Below are positions 52,553 through 64,000 of a DNA stretch of 64,000 nt, one piece after another. The notes beneath the pieces are model-generated. The model was given only the letters and a program-made list of their open reading frames with translations, did not search any database and was not told the origin of the DNA. The position numbers were made by a program, and so were the translations under genes. Origin of the DNA: Rhodoferax sp. U2-2l (GTDB taxonomy: Bacteria > Pseudomonadota > Gammaproteobacteria > Burkholderiales > Burkholderiaceae_C). The stretch lies in the NCBI RefSeq assembly GCF_020594515.1, contig NZ_JAJCTH010000011.1, forward strand, positions 1 through 64,000, written 5' to 3'. Numbering within the stretch: the stretch's first letter is position 1; each line of letters opens with the position of its first letter.

Positions 52553-54893
52553 CATCCACCTCACAAGGCACGCAGCTGTGTTGCTGGCGGCGGGCCAGTG
52601 CCAGCCCGTCATCCAGGGCATCCATGAACTCGGTCACCCGGATCGGCTTGGTCAGGTAATGAAGGAAACCTGCCGCCAGCCCGCGCGCCATGTCGCTAGG
52701 CATGGCGTTGGCGCTCAGGGCCAGCACCGGGATGTGCGCCGTGGACGGGTCCTCCTGCAAAATTTTGAGCGCCTGCAGGCCGCTGATGCCGGGCAGGTTG
52801 ATGTCCAGCAGAATCACGTCGGGCTGGTGCAGGCGCGCCAGGGCCATGCCGCGGGTGGCGTCTGCGGCACCCAACAGCCGCAGGTCGGGCCGGCGCGCAA
52901 TGAGCTGCTGCACCAGTTCCATGTTGGCGCGGTTGTCTTCCACATACAGCACCGTGCGCACGGTGGCCAGCGGCGCGGCTGGCGTGGTGGCTGCCAAGGG
53001 CAGGTCGCCCTCAAGCCCGGCAAACTGCGGCGCGCCGATCAGCGCCACCTCCATCCAGAACACGCTGCCCACACCCACGGTGCTGCACACACCGATCTCG
53101 CCGCCCATCTGCGCCACCAGGCGCTTGCTCACCACCAGGCCAATGCCGGTGCCTTCTTCGTCGCTGTTTTCGCGGCCCAGGCGGTTGAACGGCTGGAACA
53201 GCTGCGCCACCTTGTCGGCGCTCAAGCCCTCGCCGGTGTCCTGCACGCTGATGCGCAGGCGCCCACCGGGGCGCTCGCTGCAGGTCACGGTCACGCTGCC
53301 GCCCTGGCGGTTGTATTTGATGGCGTTGGACAGCAGGTTGATCACCACCTGTTTGAGGCGGGTGCTGTCGGCACTGACAAAACACGGCACCGCCATCTGG
53401 CCAAAATGCAGCGTCACCATTTTTTTCTGCGCCAGTGGTGTCATCAGCGTCTGGCAGTCTTGCAACACCTCGGGCAGCGACACCGCTTCGCTTGAGAGCG
53501 CCATGCGCCCGGATTCGATCAGCGCCAGGTCCAGCACCTCGTTGATCAGCTTGAGCAGGTACCAGCCGGCGCGCAAAATTTGCTCGATGCTGGCCTTTTG
53601 CGAGGCGGTGGGCGCGGGCGTGCCCGACTCCATCAGTTGCGCAAAACCCAGAATGGCATTGAGCGGCGAACGCAGCTCGTGGCTCATGCCCGACAAAAAC
53701 TCGGACTTGGCCTGGTTGGCCTTGTCGGCGGCGGCACGGGCGGTTTCGAGCTCGGTATTTTTGTCGCGCAGGGTCTGGTCCAGATGCGCACGCTCCACCT
53801 CGGCGGCACGCCGGGCGGTGTTGTCGGTGCCAATCAGCAGGTAACCAATGATCGCCTCCAACTCGTCACGCAGCGCGGTGACCGACACCAGGGCGGGCAG
53901 GCGGCTGCCGTCCTTGCACAGGTAGGTCAGCTCGTAAATGTCTTCAATGCCGCGCGAGGCCTTGAACACCAGCGCCTCAAAGCCAGGCGCGATGTCGGCA
54001 TCCAGCTCCTGGCTGAGCGACTGCGCGCGCGCCACCAGCTCTTGCGGGTCGGAGATGTCGGCGGGGGTGATGCGGTTCATCACCTCGGGCGCGGTGTAAC
54101 CCAGCATGCGCTCGGCGCCGACGTTGAAAATCTGGATCACCCCGCTGGCATCGGTGGCAATGCTGGAGAAGTTGGCGCTGTTGCCGATGGCGTTTTGCAG
54201 CGCACTGACCTGGCGCAGCGCCAGTTGGGCGGCGTATTCCTCGGTGACATTGCGAAACACCAGCACGGCACCCACCACCGCACCGTCCGGGTTGCGAATC
54301 GGGACGCAACTGTCAGAGATGTCGTACTCGGCACCGTCACGGGACAGCAACACCGCGCGGTTGGCCAGACCCTGGGTGGTGCCGTGCGCCAGCGTGGCGG
54401 CGACCGGCACCAGAACGCTCTGGCGGGTCAGCTTGTGGACGATCTTGAACACCTCCTCAACCGGCTGCCCCAGCGCCTGCGCCAGCGTCCAGCCGGTGAG
54501 TTTTTGCGCCACCGGGTTGAGCAGCGTCACGCGGGCCTGGGCGTCGGTGGCAATCACCGCATCGCCGATTGCGTTGAGGGTGGCAGCCAGTTTTTGGGCG
54601 TCGTCCTGCGCCTGCCGGTTGGCCCGCACCAGTTGGCGCTGGCTGGCGCCTTGCATCCCGAAGATGGCCAGCAGCAGCACGATCAGCACCAGCGCCTGGA
54701 CCTGGGGGTAGACCGCCAACCAGTCAACCAACACCATCGCAGCGACCAGCAGCAGCGCAACGGCCAGCCAGATCATTTGTTTGGAAGGGGATTTCAAAGG
54801 TATCGCCAAGTGAAGCCAGCCTGTGTCGGCCCGGTGTGGATGTGCCTTCAGCATACCGGTCCCGCCTGGCTGAATTGGTGCGCTGTCGCACAT
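52545..54893 (-). CDS. Hybrid sensor kinase: TM-PAS-PAS-HK-REC
   Basis: 782 residues (an ATG at 54854 would remove 13). Two membrane helices (about 41-60 and 64-82) precede two PAS domains (about 105-225 and 232-360). Then come DHp (SEFLSGMSHELRSPLNAIL), HATPase (GTGIGLVVSKRL) and a C-terminal receiver with Asp in VILLDINLPGISG. Its stop overlaps the REC-GGDEF gene, so phosphate may reach that cyclase. No signal can be inferred. Confidence 0.88.
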   Translation of the reverse strand: MCDSAPIQPGGTGMLKAHPHRADTGWLHLAIPLKSPSKQMIWLAVALLLVAAMVLVDWLAVYPQVQALVLIVLLLAIFGMQGASQRQLVRANRQAQDDAQKLAATLNAIGDAVIATDAQARVTLLNPVAQKLTGWTLAQALGQPVEEVFKIVHKLTRQSVLVPVAATLAHGTTQGLANRAVLLSRDGAEYDISDSCVPIRNPDGAVVGAVLVFRNVTEEYAAQLALRQVSALQNAIGNSANFSSIATDASGVIQIFNVGAERMLGYTAPEVMNRITPADISDPQELVARAQSLSQELDADIAPGFEALVFKASRGIEDIYELTYLCKDGSRLPALVSVTALRDELEAIIGYLLIGTDNTARRAAEVERAHLDQTLRDKNTELETARAAADKANQAKSEFLSGMSHELRSPLNAILGFAQLMESGTPAPTASQKASIEQILRAGWYLLKLINEVLDLALIESGRMALSSEAVSLPEVLQDCQTLMTPLAQKKMVTLHFGQMAVPCFVSADSTRLKQVVINLLSNAIKYNRQGGSVTVTCSERPGGRLRISVQDTGEGLSADKVAQLFQPFNRLGRENSDEEGTGIGLVVSKRLVAQMGGEIGVCSTVGVGSVFWMEVALIGAPQFAGLEGDLPLAATTPAAPLATVRTVLYVEDNRANMELVQQLIARRPDLRLLGAADATRGMALARLHQPDVILLDINLPGISGLQALKILQEDPSTAHIPVLALSANAMPSDMARGLAAGFLHYLTKPIRVTEFMDALDDGLALARRQQHSCVPCEVDDA

Positions 54894-54931
54894 AAAGTGA
54901 TCTTAAAAGCCGGATGGGCCCGGATTCATGG

Positions 54932-55017
54932 ATCCCGGATCACGTCCGGGATGACCGCCGGGTGGCTGCGGATTAACGGCTGTCATTGCGGGGCGACGAC
55001 CCGCCATCCATGCCCCC
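54932..55017. repeat. Two dispersed repeat hairpins (ATCCCGGA type and CCGCCATCCATGCC type)
   Basis: ATCCCGGA (54932-54939) pairs with TCCGGGAT (54945-54952). Next, 54980-55017 is a REP-like unit: CTGTCATTGCGGG, a short loop, then CCCGCCATCCATGCCCC. Related units occur at 59923-59964 and 61255-61296. The whole gap between the hybrid kinase gene and the GGDEF gene is filled by these. Confidence 0.65.
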
Positions 55018-55035
55018 GGATTCATGCCCCGGATG

Positions 55036-56490
55036 TCAGGGCTGTGCGTTGGCGCTGACAAAACAGACGGCATTGCGGCCAGCCTCTTTGGCCTGGTACA
55101 TGGCGGCGTCGGCGGCTTTGAGCACTTCGTCCTGGGTGACGTGTGCCCCCTGAAACACCACCAGGCCGATGCTGGCCGTGCAGTGGTGCGTCACCACCTT
55201 GGTCGTCAAGTCTTCCTGCACCACGCTCAGCACATACGGCCGGGCCAACTGGTGGCGAATCTTGTCTGCCAACACACGGGCCTGATCGGTGGCCTGCGCC
55301 GGGTAGGTGCTCAACTCGGCCAGCAACACCACAAACTCGTCGCCACCAAAACGCGACACGGTATCGACCTGGCGCACACAGGCCGTGAGGCGGTTGGCCA
55401 CCTCGACCAGCAGCAGGTCGCCCACGGCGTGGCCGTGGTCGTCGTTGAGCGGCTTGAAGTTGTCCAGGTCCAGAAACAGCAGCGCACCAAAACAAGCCGA
55501 GCGTTTGCCCATGGCCAGCGCCTGGCTGATCCGGTCATCGAGCAGACGCCGGTTGGCCAGATGGGTCAGCGGATCAAAAAACGCCAGCTGGCGCACCTGG
55601 TCTTGCAGCAGCTTGCGCTGGGTGATCTCGCGGGTGATGCCTTGGTAGCCCACGATGGCACCTTGGGCGTCCAGCTCCGGGCGCGAGTACACCTCACCCC
55701 AAATCAGCCGACCGTCCTTGCAGCGGTGCTCCAGCTCCAGATTCACAAAGGGTCTGCGCAGGCCTTGCGCCCGGGCTTGCTGGGCCTCGCGCATGACGGC
55801 TTTGACCTGCGCCACACCTGCGTCGGTGAACATCTCGAACACATGGCGGCCCACCACCTCGTCGGCTCTGAAACCGCGCAACAGCTCATCGGACGGGCTG
55901 ATGTAAGTCACCATCAGGTGGCCGTCGGTCCGCCAGAGCACGTCCTGGGTGTTTTCAGTCAGCGAGCGGTACAAGGCTTCGCTGGCTTGCAAGGCGCGGG
56001 TGCGCTCGGCCACCAAGGCTTCGAGCGCCTGATTTTTCTCTCGCAGCGTGGCCAGTGGGTACACCTCGCCGTCTTGCGCCGCAGGGTAAGGGATCGAAAT
56101 ACCGCTGTGCACGATCTGCCACTGGGCGCCTTCTTGCCGGAACACCAGCACCAGTCGCGCCACCTCGTTGGCCAGCACATGGTCTTGGACCGGCAGGTGG
56201 ATGTGGAACGCCGCCGTGCACATGACCACCTCGGGGCTGAGATCTTGCGCCACGTAGTCCAGCAGCTCGATACGGATGCGCCCGGGCACCTGGGCAAAAT
56301 CCTGCCGGGTGATGGCTTGCCAGGCTTGCCGGTCTTTCACCAAGAAGTCGTCGCTGCCGGTGTAGCCGCTGAAGTTGTCGCTGAAACGCTCGGTGAGCCG
56401 CGCATCACGCGCGGCATACATCTCGATGTACTCGTCAAACAGCGCCCGGATGTGCTGGTGGCGGTCAGTGGGGTAGGCAGAGCTGGCCAT
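55036..56490 (-). CDS. SnoaL-like/PAS/GGDEF diguanylate cyclase
   Basis: 484 residues, soluble. The N-terminal ~130 residues resemble a SnoaL/NTF2-like fold (HIRALFDEYIEMYAARDARLTERFSDNFSGYTGSDDF, QWQIVHSGISIPY). A coiled linker leads to a PAS domain (about 165-295), then a GGDEF domain with an intact site (RFGGDEFVVLLAEL). The combination of a SnoaL-like input with PAS and GGDEF is seen in other Proteobacteria. It should produce cyclic-di-GMP. It stands alone, flanked by repeats and a 250-bp gap without genes (56491-56741). Confidence 0.85.
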   Translation of the reverse strand: MASSAYPTDRHQHIRALFDEYIEMYAARDARLTERFSDNFSGYTGSDDFLVKDRQAWQAITRQDFAQVPGRIRIELLDYVAQDLSPEVVMCTAAFHIHLPVQDHVLANEVARLVLVFRQEGAQWQIVHSGISIPYPAAQDGEVYPLATLREKNQALEALVAERTRALQASEALYRSLTENTQDVLWRTDGHLMVTYISPSDELLRGFRADEVVGRHVFEMFTDAGVAQVKAVMREAQQARAQGLRRPFVNLELEHRCKDGRLIWGEVYSRPELDAQGAIVGYQGITREITQRKLLQDQVRQLAFFDPLTHLANRRLLDDRISQALAMGKRSACFGALLFLDLDNFKPLNDDHGHAVGDLLLVEVANRLTACVRQVDTVSRFGGDEFVVLLAELSTYPAQATDQARVLADKIRHQLARPYVLSVVQEDLTTKVVTHHCTASIGLVVFQGAHVTQDEVLKAADAAMYQAKEAGRNAVCFVSANAQP

Positions 56491-56741
56491 GGTGGGCTTG
56501 CGCCGAAGTGGAATGGACCCCGATTATGGTCAAGCGGCTATAGCTCCCTTTGGTGAACGCCGACATCCCGGCATCTGACCCACGGCAGGATGCCCGAAAA
56601 ATTCATGCCAGACAGGCCTCAAGCAGCCATGGACAAGGGTTTCAAGCTATTATTTTTCAAAAACATCCCAGCCCCTACACTCAGACCGGGGCCAGCGCCA
56701 TCGCGTCGCCCTACACCACCGGTCAGATAAGGAGTGCCTCC

Positions 56742-59864
<3,123 letters not shown>

Positions 59865-59922
59865 CTGACATGGCGGCGAATGCATCGGCTCGTTCGCACC
59901 ACCGAGCTGGTTGAATTCTGCG

Positions 59923-59964
59923 CTGTCCTGGCGGACTTGATCCGCCATCCATGCCCCCTGTCTT
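59923..59964. repeat. REP-like unit, TGTCxTGGCGGAxxxxATCCGCCATCCATGCC type
   Basis: CTGTCCTGGCGGA, a short loop and TCCGCCATCCATGCCCCC, then TGTCTT. GGCGGA pairs with TCCGCC. The third copy at 61255-61296 differs by a few bases only. It sits right before copy D of the shared promoter element. Confidence 0.65.
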
Positions 59965-59975
59965 TTGGCACCGGC

Positions 59976-60018
59976 GTGTGCTGGCGCACAGACCGCGCCT
60001 GGCCAACAGACCCATAAT
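59976..60018 (+). promoter_or_regulatory. Shared palindromic promoter element, copy D
   Basis: GTGTGCTGGCGCACAGAC (59976-59993), six bases, TGGCC (60000-60004), then -10-like CATAAT (60013-60018). Predicted start near 60025, about 64 bases before the glycine-zipper gene at 60089. Confidence 0.65.
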
Positions 60019-60088
60019 GACTTCCGCCTGTCGCTGCGTCACCCGTGGCGACAATCAAAACATCCATTCAACGTCAGGAAAATTCGCC

Positions 60089-60307
60089 ATGAAACTCAAT
60101 ACACGTCTCTCTACCGGTCTGTCGGTCATTTTCCTGGTGGCCAGCGTGGGCCTGGCTGGCTGTGCCGGCATGACACGCCAAGAAAAAGGTACCGCCACTG
60201 GCGCCGTGATTGGCGGCGTGGCTGGCAACGTGCTGTGCGGTGGCTTGGCCTGCACCGGCGTGGGCGCTGCCGTGGGCGGTGTGGTCGGCCACCAGGTCAC
60301 CAAGTAA
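60089..60307 (+). CDS. Small glycine-zipper lipoprotein (OsmB-like)
   Basis: 72 residues from the ATG at 60089 with AGGAA upstream. The signal ends VGLAGC (lipobox, residue 25). The rest is a glycine zipper (ATGAVIGGVAGNVLCGGLACTGVGAAVGGVVGHQV). OsmB-type lipoproteins are osmotically induced. It is driven by copy D of the shared element and followed by a ten-base-pair hairpin. Confidence 0.82.
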   Translation: MKLNTRLSTGLSVIFLVASVGLAGCAGMTRQEKGTATGAVIGGVAGNVLCGGLACTGVGAAVGGVVGHQVTK

Positions 60308-60327
60308 ATAGCAGGTCTTTCCTGTAC

Positions 60328-60361
60328 CGAAGGGCGATTCCTTGAACGGGGTCGCCCTTCG
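60328..60361 (+). terminator. Hairpin after the small glycine-zipper gene
   Basis: CGAAGGGCGA (60328-60337) pairs perfectly with TCGCCCTTCG (60352-60361). There is no T-run, and the hairpin ends just before the next gene's ATG at 60366, so attenuation or control of translation is also possible. Confidence 0.5.
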
Positions 60362-60365
60362 TCGC

Positions 60366-61244
60366 ATGGCGAGCGCGCTGGGGCTGGCAGCCTGTGTGCT
60401 GGCAGGCCCGGCGCTGGCGCAGGCACCCACCCAGCCAGACGCCGCGCAGGCGCTGCGCACACAACGCCAGACCCTGCGCGCACAACTCGAACACAACATC
60501 TTTGCACGGCCCTTGGTGTTGCAGTCGTCCGAGACCTCAGACGGTTTGCGCGGCGACATTTACGCGCTGGTGGCGTTCCCGTTTGCGCAGGTCAGCCGCG
60601 CGCTGCAAGACCCGCCGCAATGGTGCGAGGTGATGATCCTGCACCTCAACACCAAATACTGCCACGCCACCCAAGGGCCGCAAGGTGCGGTGTTAAACGT
60701 CAACATCGGCAGCAAAACCCCGCAGGAACTGGCCCAGGCCAGCCGCGTGGTGTTCAGCTTTGCGGTGGCTGCCACACAACCCGATTATTTTGAAGTCGCG
60801 CTGCGCGCCAGCCAGGGCCCGCTGGGCACCAGCAACTACCGGATAACGCTGCAGGCCGTGGCTTTGCCCGACAACCAGACTTTTTTGCACCTGACCTACG
60901 CCTACAGCGCCGGTCTGGCAGCCAAGCTGGCCATGCAGGGCTACCTGGCCACCGTGGGCAGCGACAAGGTGGGGTTTACCATGGCAGGCGCGCCAGTGAA
61001 TGGCCAGCCCGCCTGGACCCGCGGCGTGCGCGCGCTGGTGGAGCGCAACACCATGCGTTATTACCTGGCCATTGACAGCTATCTGGCGTCTGCCAAACAG
61101 CCCGCCGATCAACGCTTTGAGCACAGCCTGCAAGCCTGGTTCACCGCCTCAGAGCGCTACCCGCGCCAGCTGCATGAGATCGAACGGCCCGCCTATCTGA
61201 CGATGAAGCGGGCCGAACATCTGCGACAGCAAACCGCGCAATAA
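60366..61244 (+). CDS. Secreted hypothetical protein, possibly START-like
   Basis: 292 residues from the ATG at 60366; an in-frame TTG at 60342 is possible but lies in the hairpin. A signal peptide ends near ALAQA. The body is mixed alpha/beta (FARPLVLQSSETSDGLRGDIYALVAFPFAQVSRALQDPPQWCEVMILHLNTKYC), reminiscent of a START/polyketide-cyclase-like lipid-binding fold, but I do not recognise a named family. Two cysteines (WCEVM and KYCHA) may form a disulfide. It follows the small lipoprotein gene by 59 bp. Confidence 0.65.
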   Translation: MASALGLAACVLAGPALAQAPTQPDAAQALRTQRQTLRAQLEHNIFARPLVLQSSETSDGLRGDIYALVAFPFAQVSRALQDPPQWCEVMILHLNTKYCHATQGPQGAVLNVNIGSKTPQELAQASRVVFSFAVAATQPDYFEVALRASQGPLGTSNYRITLQAVALPDNQTFLHLTYAYSAGLAAKLAMQGYLATVGSDKVGFTMAGAPVNGQPAWTRGVRALVERNTMRYYLAIDSYLASAKQPADQRFEHSLQAWFTASERYPRQLHEIERPAYLTMKRAEHLRQQTAQ

Positions 61245-61254
61245 CCGGCTGAAG

Positions 61255-61296
61255 GTGTCATGGCGGACTGGATCCGCCCTCCATGCCCAATGTCTT
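61255..61296. repeat. REP-like unit, third copy
   Basis: GTGTCATGGCGGA, a short loop, TCCGCCCTCCATGCCCAATGTCTT. It lies in the 50-bp gap between two convergent genes and overlaps the last codon of the 61295-61579 gene. It could serve as a two-way terminator. Confidence 0.65.
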
Positions 61297-61579
61297 AAAG
61301 CTGTGACTTGAAGTAGCTAAACGAGTGCACAAACGCGTCACGAATCTTGTCCATTTCAGCGACCATGCCGTCCCAGGCCGACTCGGTGCTGGCTTGCATG
61401 TCGGCGAGTTTGGCTTTGGCCAGTTCGGATTGGTCGTGCAGCTTGGCCATCTCGGCCTTGTATTTGTCGCGCACGTCTTCGCGCGCTTCCTGCGCACGCA
61501 GCTCCAGCTTGCCCATTTGCAGGTTCAGCTCGTCGAGCTGAAGTTTCATTTTGGCGATGTAGGCGTCTCGGGTGGTCAT
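61295..61579 (-). CDS. Small coiled-coil hypothetical protein
   Basis: 94 residues from the ATG at 61579 with AGGAGC upstream. It is almost entirely charged alpha-helix (AYIAKMKLQLDELNLQMGKLELRAQEAREDVRDKYKAEMAKLHDQSELAKAKLADMQ), like many small stress-linked coiled-coil proteins next to CsbD genes. No enzymatic motif is seen. It is divergent from csbD, and each has its own copy of the shared promoter element. Confidence 0.75.
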   Translation of the reverse strand: MTTRDAYIAKMKLQLDELNLQMGKLELRAQEAREDVRDKYKAEMAKLHDQSELAKAKLADMQASTESAWDGMVAEMDKIRDAFVHSFSYFKSQL

Positions 61580-61639
61580 GATGGTTGCTCCTGGTTGACT
61601 CAATGGGGGGGGGCAGCAGAACGGCTGCTTTCCTGTTGC

Positions 61640-61681
61640 AGCTTAGGCAGACGGCCAAGGCCTGTCGGTGCGCTTGCGCAC
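61640..61681 (-). promoter_or_regulatory. Shared palindromic promoter element, copy E-minus
   Basis: On the minus strand GTGCGCAAGCGCACCGAC (61681-61664), six bases, TGGCC, then -10-like TAAGCT (61645-61640). The layout is the same as copy A to the base. It faces the small coiled-coil gene at 61579. Confidence 0.65.
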
Positions 61682-61716
61682 GCAGTAGCCGGCAGGCGGC
61701 AGACGCCTGTCAGTGT

Positions 61717-61756
61717 GTATGCAAGCGCACCGACGCGCCACCCGGCCGTGGCTAAT
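61717..61756 (+). promoter_or_regulatory. Shared palindromic promoter element, copy E-plus
   Basis: GTATGCAAGCGCACCGAC (61717-61734), then -10-like GCTAAT (61751-61756). It faces csbD at 61819. Together with E-minus it makes a perfect 14-bp long-range inverted repeat (61664-61677 with 61721-61734); a smaller hairpin (CAGGCG/CGCCTG, 61693-61709) lies between. Confidence 0.55.
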
Positions 61757-61818
61757 CTTGGTACAGAGTCTGGATCAGGCTCCTGTTCGTCTCCATCCAC
61801 TTTTTACAAGGAATCATC

Positions 61819-62028
61819 ATGAACAAAGACCAAGTCAAAGGCCAGGCCAAAGACATCGCTGGCAAGGTCCAGGAAGCCGCTGGCAAACTGGTAGACAGCA
61901 AAGAACAGCGCGCCAAAGGCGCCAAGTTGCAGGTAGAAGGCAAGTTGCAAAAGGGTTACGGCGATGCCAAGGAAGCTACCGAGGACGCCCGCGACGCGGT
62001 GAAAAAAGCCGTGAAATCAAGCACTTGA
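61819..62028 (+). CDS. CsbD family stress-response protein
   Basis: 69 residues. MNKDQVKGQAKDIAGKVQEAAGKLV is the CsbD signature; the rest is Lys/Ala/Glu-rich, hydrophilic and probably disordered or helical. CsbD proteins accumulate under general stress. AAGGA lies upstream of the ATG. It has its own shared-element promoter and is followed by a PRC-barrel gene. Confidence 0.9.
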   Translation: MNKDQVKGQAKDIAGKVQEAAGKLVDSKEQRAKGAKLQVEGKLQKGYGDAKEATEDARDAVKKAVKSST

Positions 62029-62071
62029 CCCCTGCCCGCCTGCTTCGCCCCCCCAACAATAGGAATTGACC

Positions 62072-62488
62072 ATGAACTATGTAGAACGTGACAGTTTTGG
62101 CATGTACGCTGTTGCCGACAGCAACGGCCCCGGCCCCCGTCTGATGGGTGCCGACACCCTGATGGGCAACGATGTGTTCAATGACCAGGGCGAGGATCTG
62201 GGCGACATCAAGGAGATCATGCTCGATGTGCGCGCTGGGCGCATCAGCTACGCGGTGCTGTCGTATGGCGGCGTTCTGGGCATTGGCGACAAGCTGTTTG
62301 CCGTGCCGTGGGAAGCGCTGACCCTGGACACCGAGAACAAACGTTTCACCCTGGATGTGGCCAAAGAGCGTCTGGAAAATGCCCCCGGCTTTGACAAGGA
62401 CAACTGGCCCAACATGTCGGACCAGACCTGGGCCAAGGATGTGCACGACTACTACGGCACCACCGCGCCAGCAACCCAGGCGCTGTGA
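62072..62488 (+). CDS. PRC-barrel domain protein
   Basis: 138 residues from the ATG at 62072 with AGGAATT upstream. The PRC-barrel segment is clear: LMGNDVFNDQGEDLGDIKEIMLDVRAGRISYAVLSYGGVLGIGDKLFAVPWEAL. Such stand-alone proteins are found in stress operons next to CsbD, BON and DUF883 genes; molecular role unknown. It lies 43 bp after csbD and is closed by a bidirectional terminator. Confidence 0.88.
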   Translation: MNYVERDSFGMYAVADSNGPGPRLMGADTLMGNDVFNDQGEDLGDIKEIMLDVRAGRISYAVLSYGGVLGIGDKLFAVPWEALTLDTENKRFTLDVAKERLENAPGFDKDNWPNMSDQTWAKDVHDYYGTTAPATQAL

Positions 62489-62558
62489 TCGGGTTGACCA
62501 GGCTTTTGGGCGGCAAAACCTGCCCCGAGGCTTGGTGTGATGACCCGGTGCAGCCACC

Positions 62559-62597
62559 AGCGATTCGCCTTTTTTTAAGCGCGGATCGCTTTTTTTT
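62559..62597. terminator. Bidirectional terminator between PRC-barrel and sugar dehydrogenase genes
   Basis: AGCGATTCGC (62559-62568) pairs with GCGGATCGCT (62581-62590) with one GT pair. T-runs follow on the plus strand (62591-62597), and another T-run is in the loop. It separates two convergent genes and just touches the sugar dehydrogenase stop. Confidence 0.75.
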
Positions 62598-63942
62598 ACA
62601 AGCCCGGCGCGCTGACCCGCCACACCACATTGCCCACATCGTCTGCCACCAGCAGCGCGCCCTGTTTGTCCAGCGCCACGCCCACGGGTCGGCCATACGC
62701 TTTGCCGTCCTGGCTGAGAAAGCCAGTCAACACGTCGATGGGTCGGCCAGCAGGCTGACCGTTGGCAAAGGGCACAAACACCACGTTGTAGCCACTGTGC
62801 GGCTGGCGGTTCCAGGAACCGTGTTGGCCGATGAACATGCCGTTGGCAAAAACCGGCCCGAGCGTGTTGCCCTTGGCAGAGGCCAGGCCGAGCGGCGCCA
62901 CGTGGGCGCCCAGGCCGTAGTCCGGCATCAGCGCCTGCGCCACCAGATCGGGTCGCTGCGGTGTCACCCGCGTATCCACATGCTGGCCAAAGTAGCTGTA
63001 CGGCCAGCCGTAAAAACCACCGTCGCGCACCGACGTCAAATAATCAGGGACCAGGTCGTTGCCAAGTTCGTCACGCTCGTTCACCACCGTCCACAAGGCG
63101 CCGCTGGTGGGCTCCCAGGCCAGGCCGTTCGGGTTGCGCAGGCCGGTGGCAAAAAAGCGGTGTAGGCCGGTGGTGATGTCCACCTCCCAGATGGCGGCGC
63201 GCCCGGCTTCCACCGCCATGCCACGTTCAGCCACATTGCTGTTGGAGCCCACGGTGACATAGAGTTTGCTGCCGTCTGCGCTGGCGATCAGGTTTTTGGT
63301 CCAGTGGTGGTTGATCGGGCCGCCTGGCAAATCAATCACCTTGGTGCCCGCCGCCAGAATTTGGGTGGTGCCGTCCGTGTACGGAAAACCCAGCACCGCG
63401 TCGGTGTTGGCCACGTACAAGCTGCGCCCCACCAGCGCCATACCAAAGGGCGAGTTCAGCCCCGCCAGCAACACCGAGCGCACATCGGCCACACCGTCGC
63501 CATTGGTGTCGCGTAACAAGGTGATGCGGTTGGCGCTGGGCACGGTGGCACCAGCGCGCTTCATCACCAGGCCCATGACCCAGCTTTTGAAACCTTTGGC
63601 GCCTTCTGGCTTGGGCGGGGCGTTACTTTCAGCCACCAGCACGTCGCCATTGGGCAGCACATACAGCCAGCGCGGATGGTCCAGGCCACTGGCAAAAGCT
63701 GCCACTCGGGTGCCGGATGCAGATGTTGGTGCCATGCCAACGGGCCAGCCCGTGGCGGGCGCGATGTTCACGGTGGGAATCAGAGAGCGATCGGGGGCGG
63801 GCAATGGGGGCTGCGCGCCCACACCCACCTCAGCGCCGGGTAAGCGTGTCGGGCTGCAGCCAGCCAGCGCGGCCAGCAGCAGGCCGACTGACAGGTTCAA
63901 GCCGGGAGACCGTCGGCTTTGGCGAGCGGCAGGGCTGCGCAT
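62596..63942 (-). CDS. PQQ-dependent sugar (sorbosone/glucose) dehydrogenase-like lipoprotein
   Basis: 448 residues from the ATG at 63942; an in-frame TTG at 63969 is an alternative. The signal ends LLAALAGC (lipobox). A six-bladed beta-propeller follows with GSDH/sorbosone dehydrogenase motifs: [112 protein letters not shown] and [18 protein letters not shown]. Such enzymes oxidise aldose sugars in the periplasm with PQQ. No PQQ synthesis genes are in view. The gene start is about 58 bp from the window edge. Confidence 0.85.
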   Translation of the reverse strand: MRSPAARQSRRSPGLNLSVGLLLAALAGCSPTRLPGAEVGVGAQPPLPAPDRSLIPTVNIAPATGWPVGMAPTSASGTRVAAFASGLDHPRWLYVLPNGDVLVAESNAPPKPEGAKGFKSWVMGLVMKRAGATVPSANRITLLRDTNGDGVADVRSVLLAGLNSPFGMALVGRSLYVANTDAVLGFPYTDGTTQILAAGTKVIDLPGGPINHHWTKNLIASADGSKLYVTVGSNSNVAERGMAVEAGRAAIWEVDITTGLHRFFATGLRNPNGLAWEPTSGALWTVVNERDELGNDLVPDYLTSVRDGGFYGWPYSYFGQHVDTRVTPQRPDLVAQALMPDYGLGAHVAPLGLASAKGNTLGPVFANGMFIGQHGSWNRQPHSGYNVVFVPFANGQPAGRPIDVLTGFLSQDGKAYGRPVGVALDKQGALLVADDVGNVVWRVSAPGL

Positions 63943-64000
63943 GCCAGTTGCTCGCTGACGAGCACTCAAGGCTAATCAGGTCAGTTGGCTGGCGCGGATG

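Overview
The window looks like a chromosomal segment of a facultatively anaerobic, metal- or metalloid-respiring betaproteobacterium of the Comamonadaceae, most likely Rhodoferax or a close relative. This rests on high GC, a decaheme MtrA/porin MtrB pair, a periplasmic molybdoenzyme with its own sigma-54 regulators, and many dispersed palindromic repeats. The assignment is inference from gene content; there is no rRNA or other phylogenetic marker here.

Layout. 1-896: left part of an IS66-family element that ends exactly at 896. 929-11870 (minus strand): an anaerobic electron-transfer block. In transcription order it holds an ArrA-like molybdopterin oxidoreductase, a four-cluster ferredoxin subunit, a TorD-type chaperone, MobB, a small membrane protein, a nonaheme cytochrome c, a cytochrome b, a monoheme cytochrome c, a terminator, then mtrA-mtrB and a final terminator. 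12195-15834 (plus): a PhnD-like binding protein, a histidine kinase and a sigma-54 response regulator, divergent from the molybdoenzyme. The divergent gap contains a sigma-54 promoter aimed at the molybdoenzyme and three copies of a GTTACC/GGTAAC dyad. 15848-22918: housekeeping genes for LPS core (waaA, waaC), hexose-phosphate mutase, alkylation repair (Ada-AlkA, Ogt) and an EamA exporter.

23030-30233: stress and membrane genes (DUF1328, DUF883, holin-like, AI-2E family, VIT family, CbpA/CbpM, P2-type cation ATPase). 30234-30835 carries two inverted copies of a ~120-bp hairpin element whose arms differ by paired changes. 30836-34893: a second kinase/sigma-54 regulator pair next to a sigma-54 promoter that drives a periplasmic heme lipoprotein with a CX3CH motif. 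34981-47930: a 2826-residue cyclic beta-1,2-glucan synthase and small envelope-stress genes (BON, phospholipase D/cardiolipin synthase, DUF3185, glycine-zipper). 47984-59864: a signalling island with Crp/Fnr, REC-PAS, CheB, hybrid kinases, two GGDEF proteins and a CheB-CheR-PAS fusion. 60089-63942: more small stress genes (glycine-zipper, CsbD, PRC-barrel) and a PQQ-type sugar dehydrogenase.

The most interesting pattern is not a gene. An 18-bp palindromic element (consensus GTGYGC-NN-GCGCAC-MGAC), usually followed by TGGCC or TGGCG and a -10-like hexamer, lies upstream of at least eight transcription units for small envelope or stress proteins between 22.9 and 61.8 kb. Twice it occurs as a divergent pair. 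I read it as a shared promoter/operator of an uncharacterised stress regulon. Second in interest is the wiring of an ArrA-like oxyanion enzyme, lacking an NrfD-type membrane subunit, to a nonaheme cytochrome/cytochrome b module and an MtrAB porin-cytochrome conduit.
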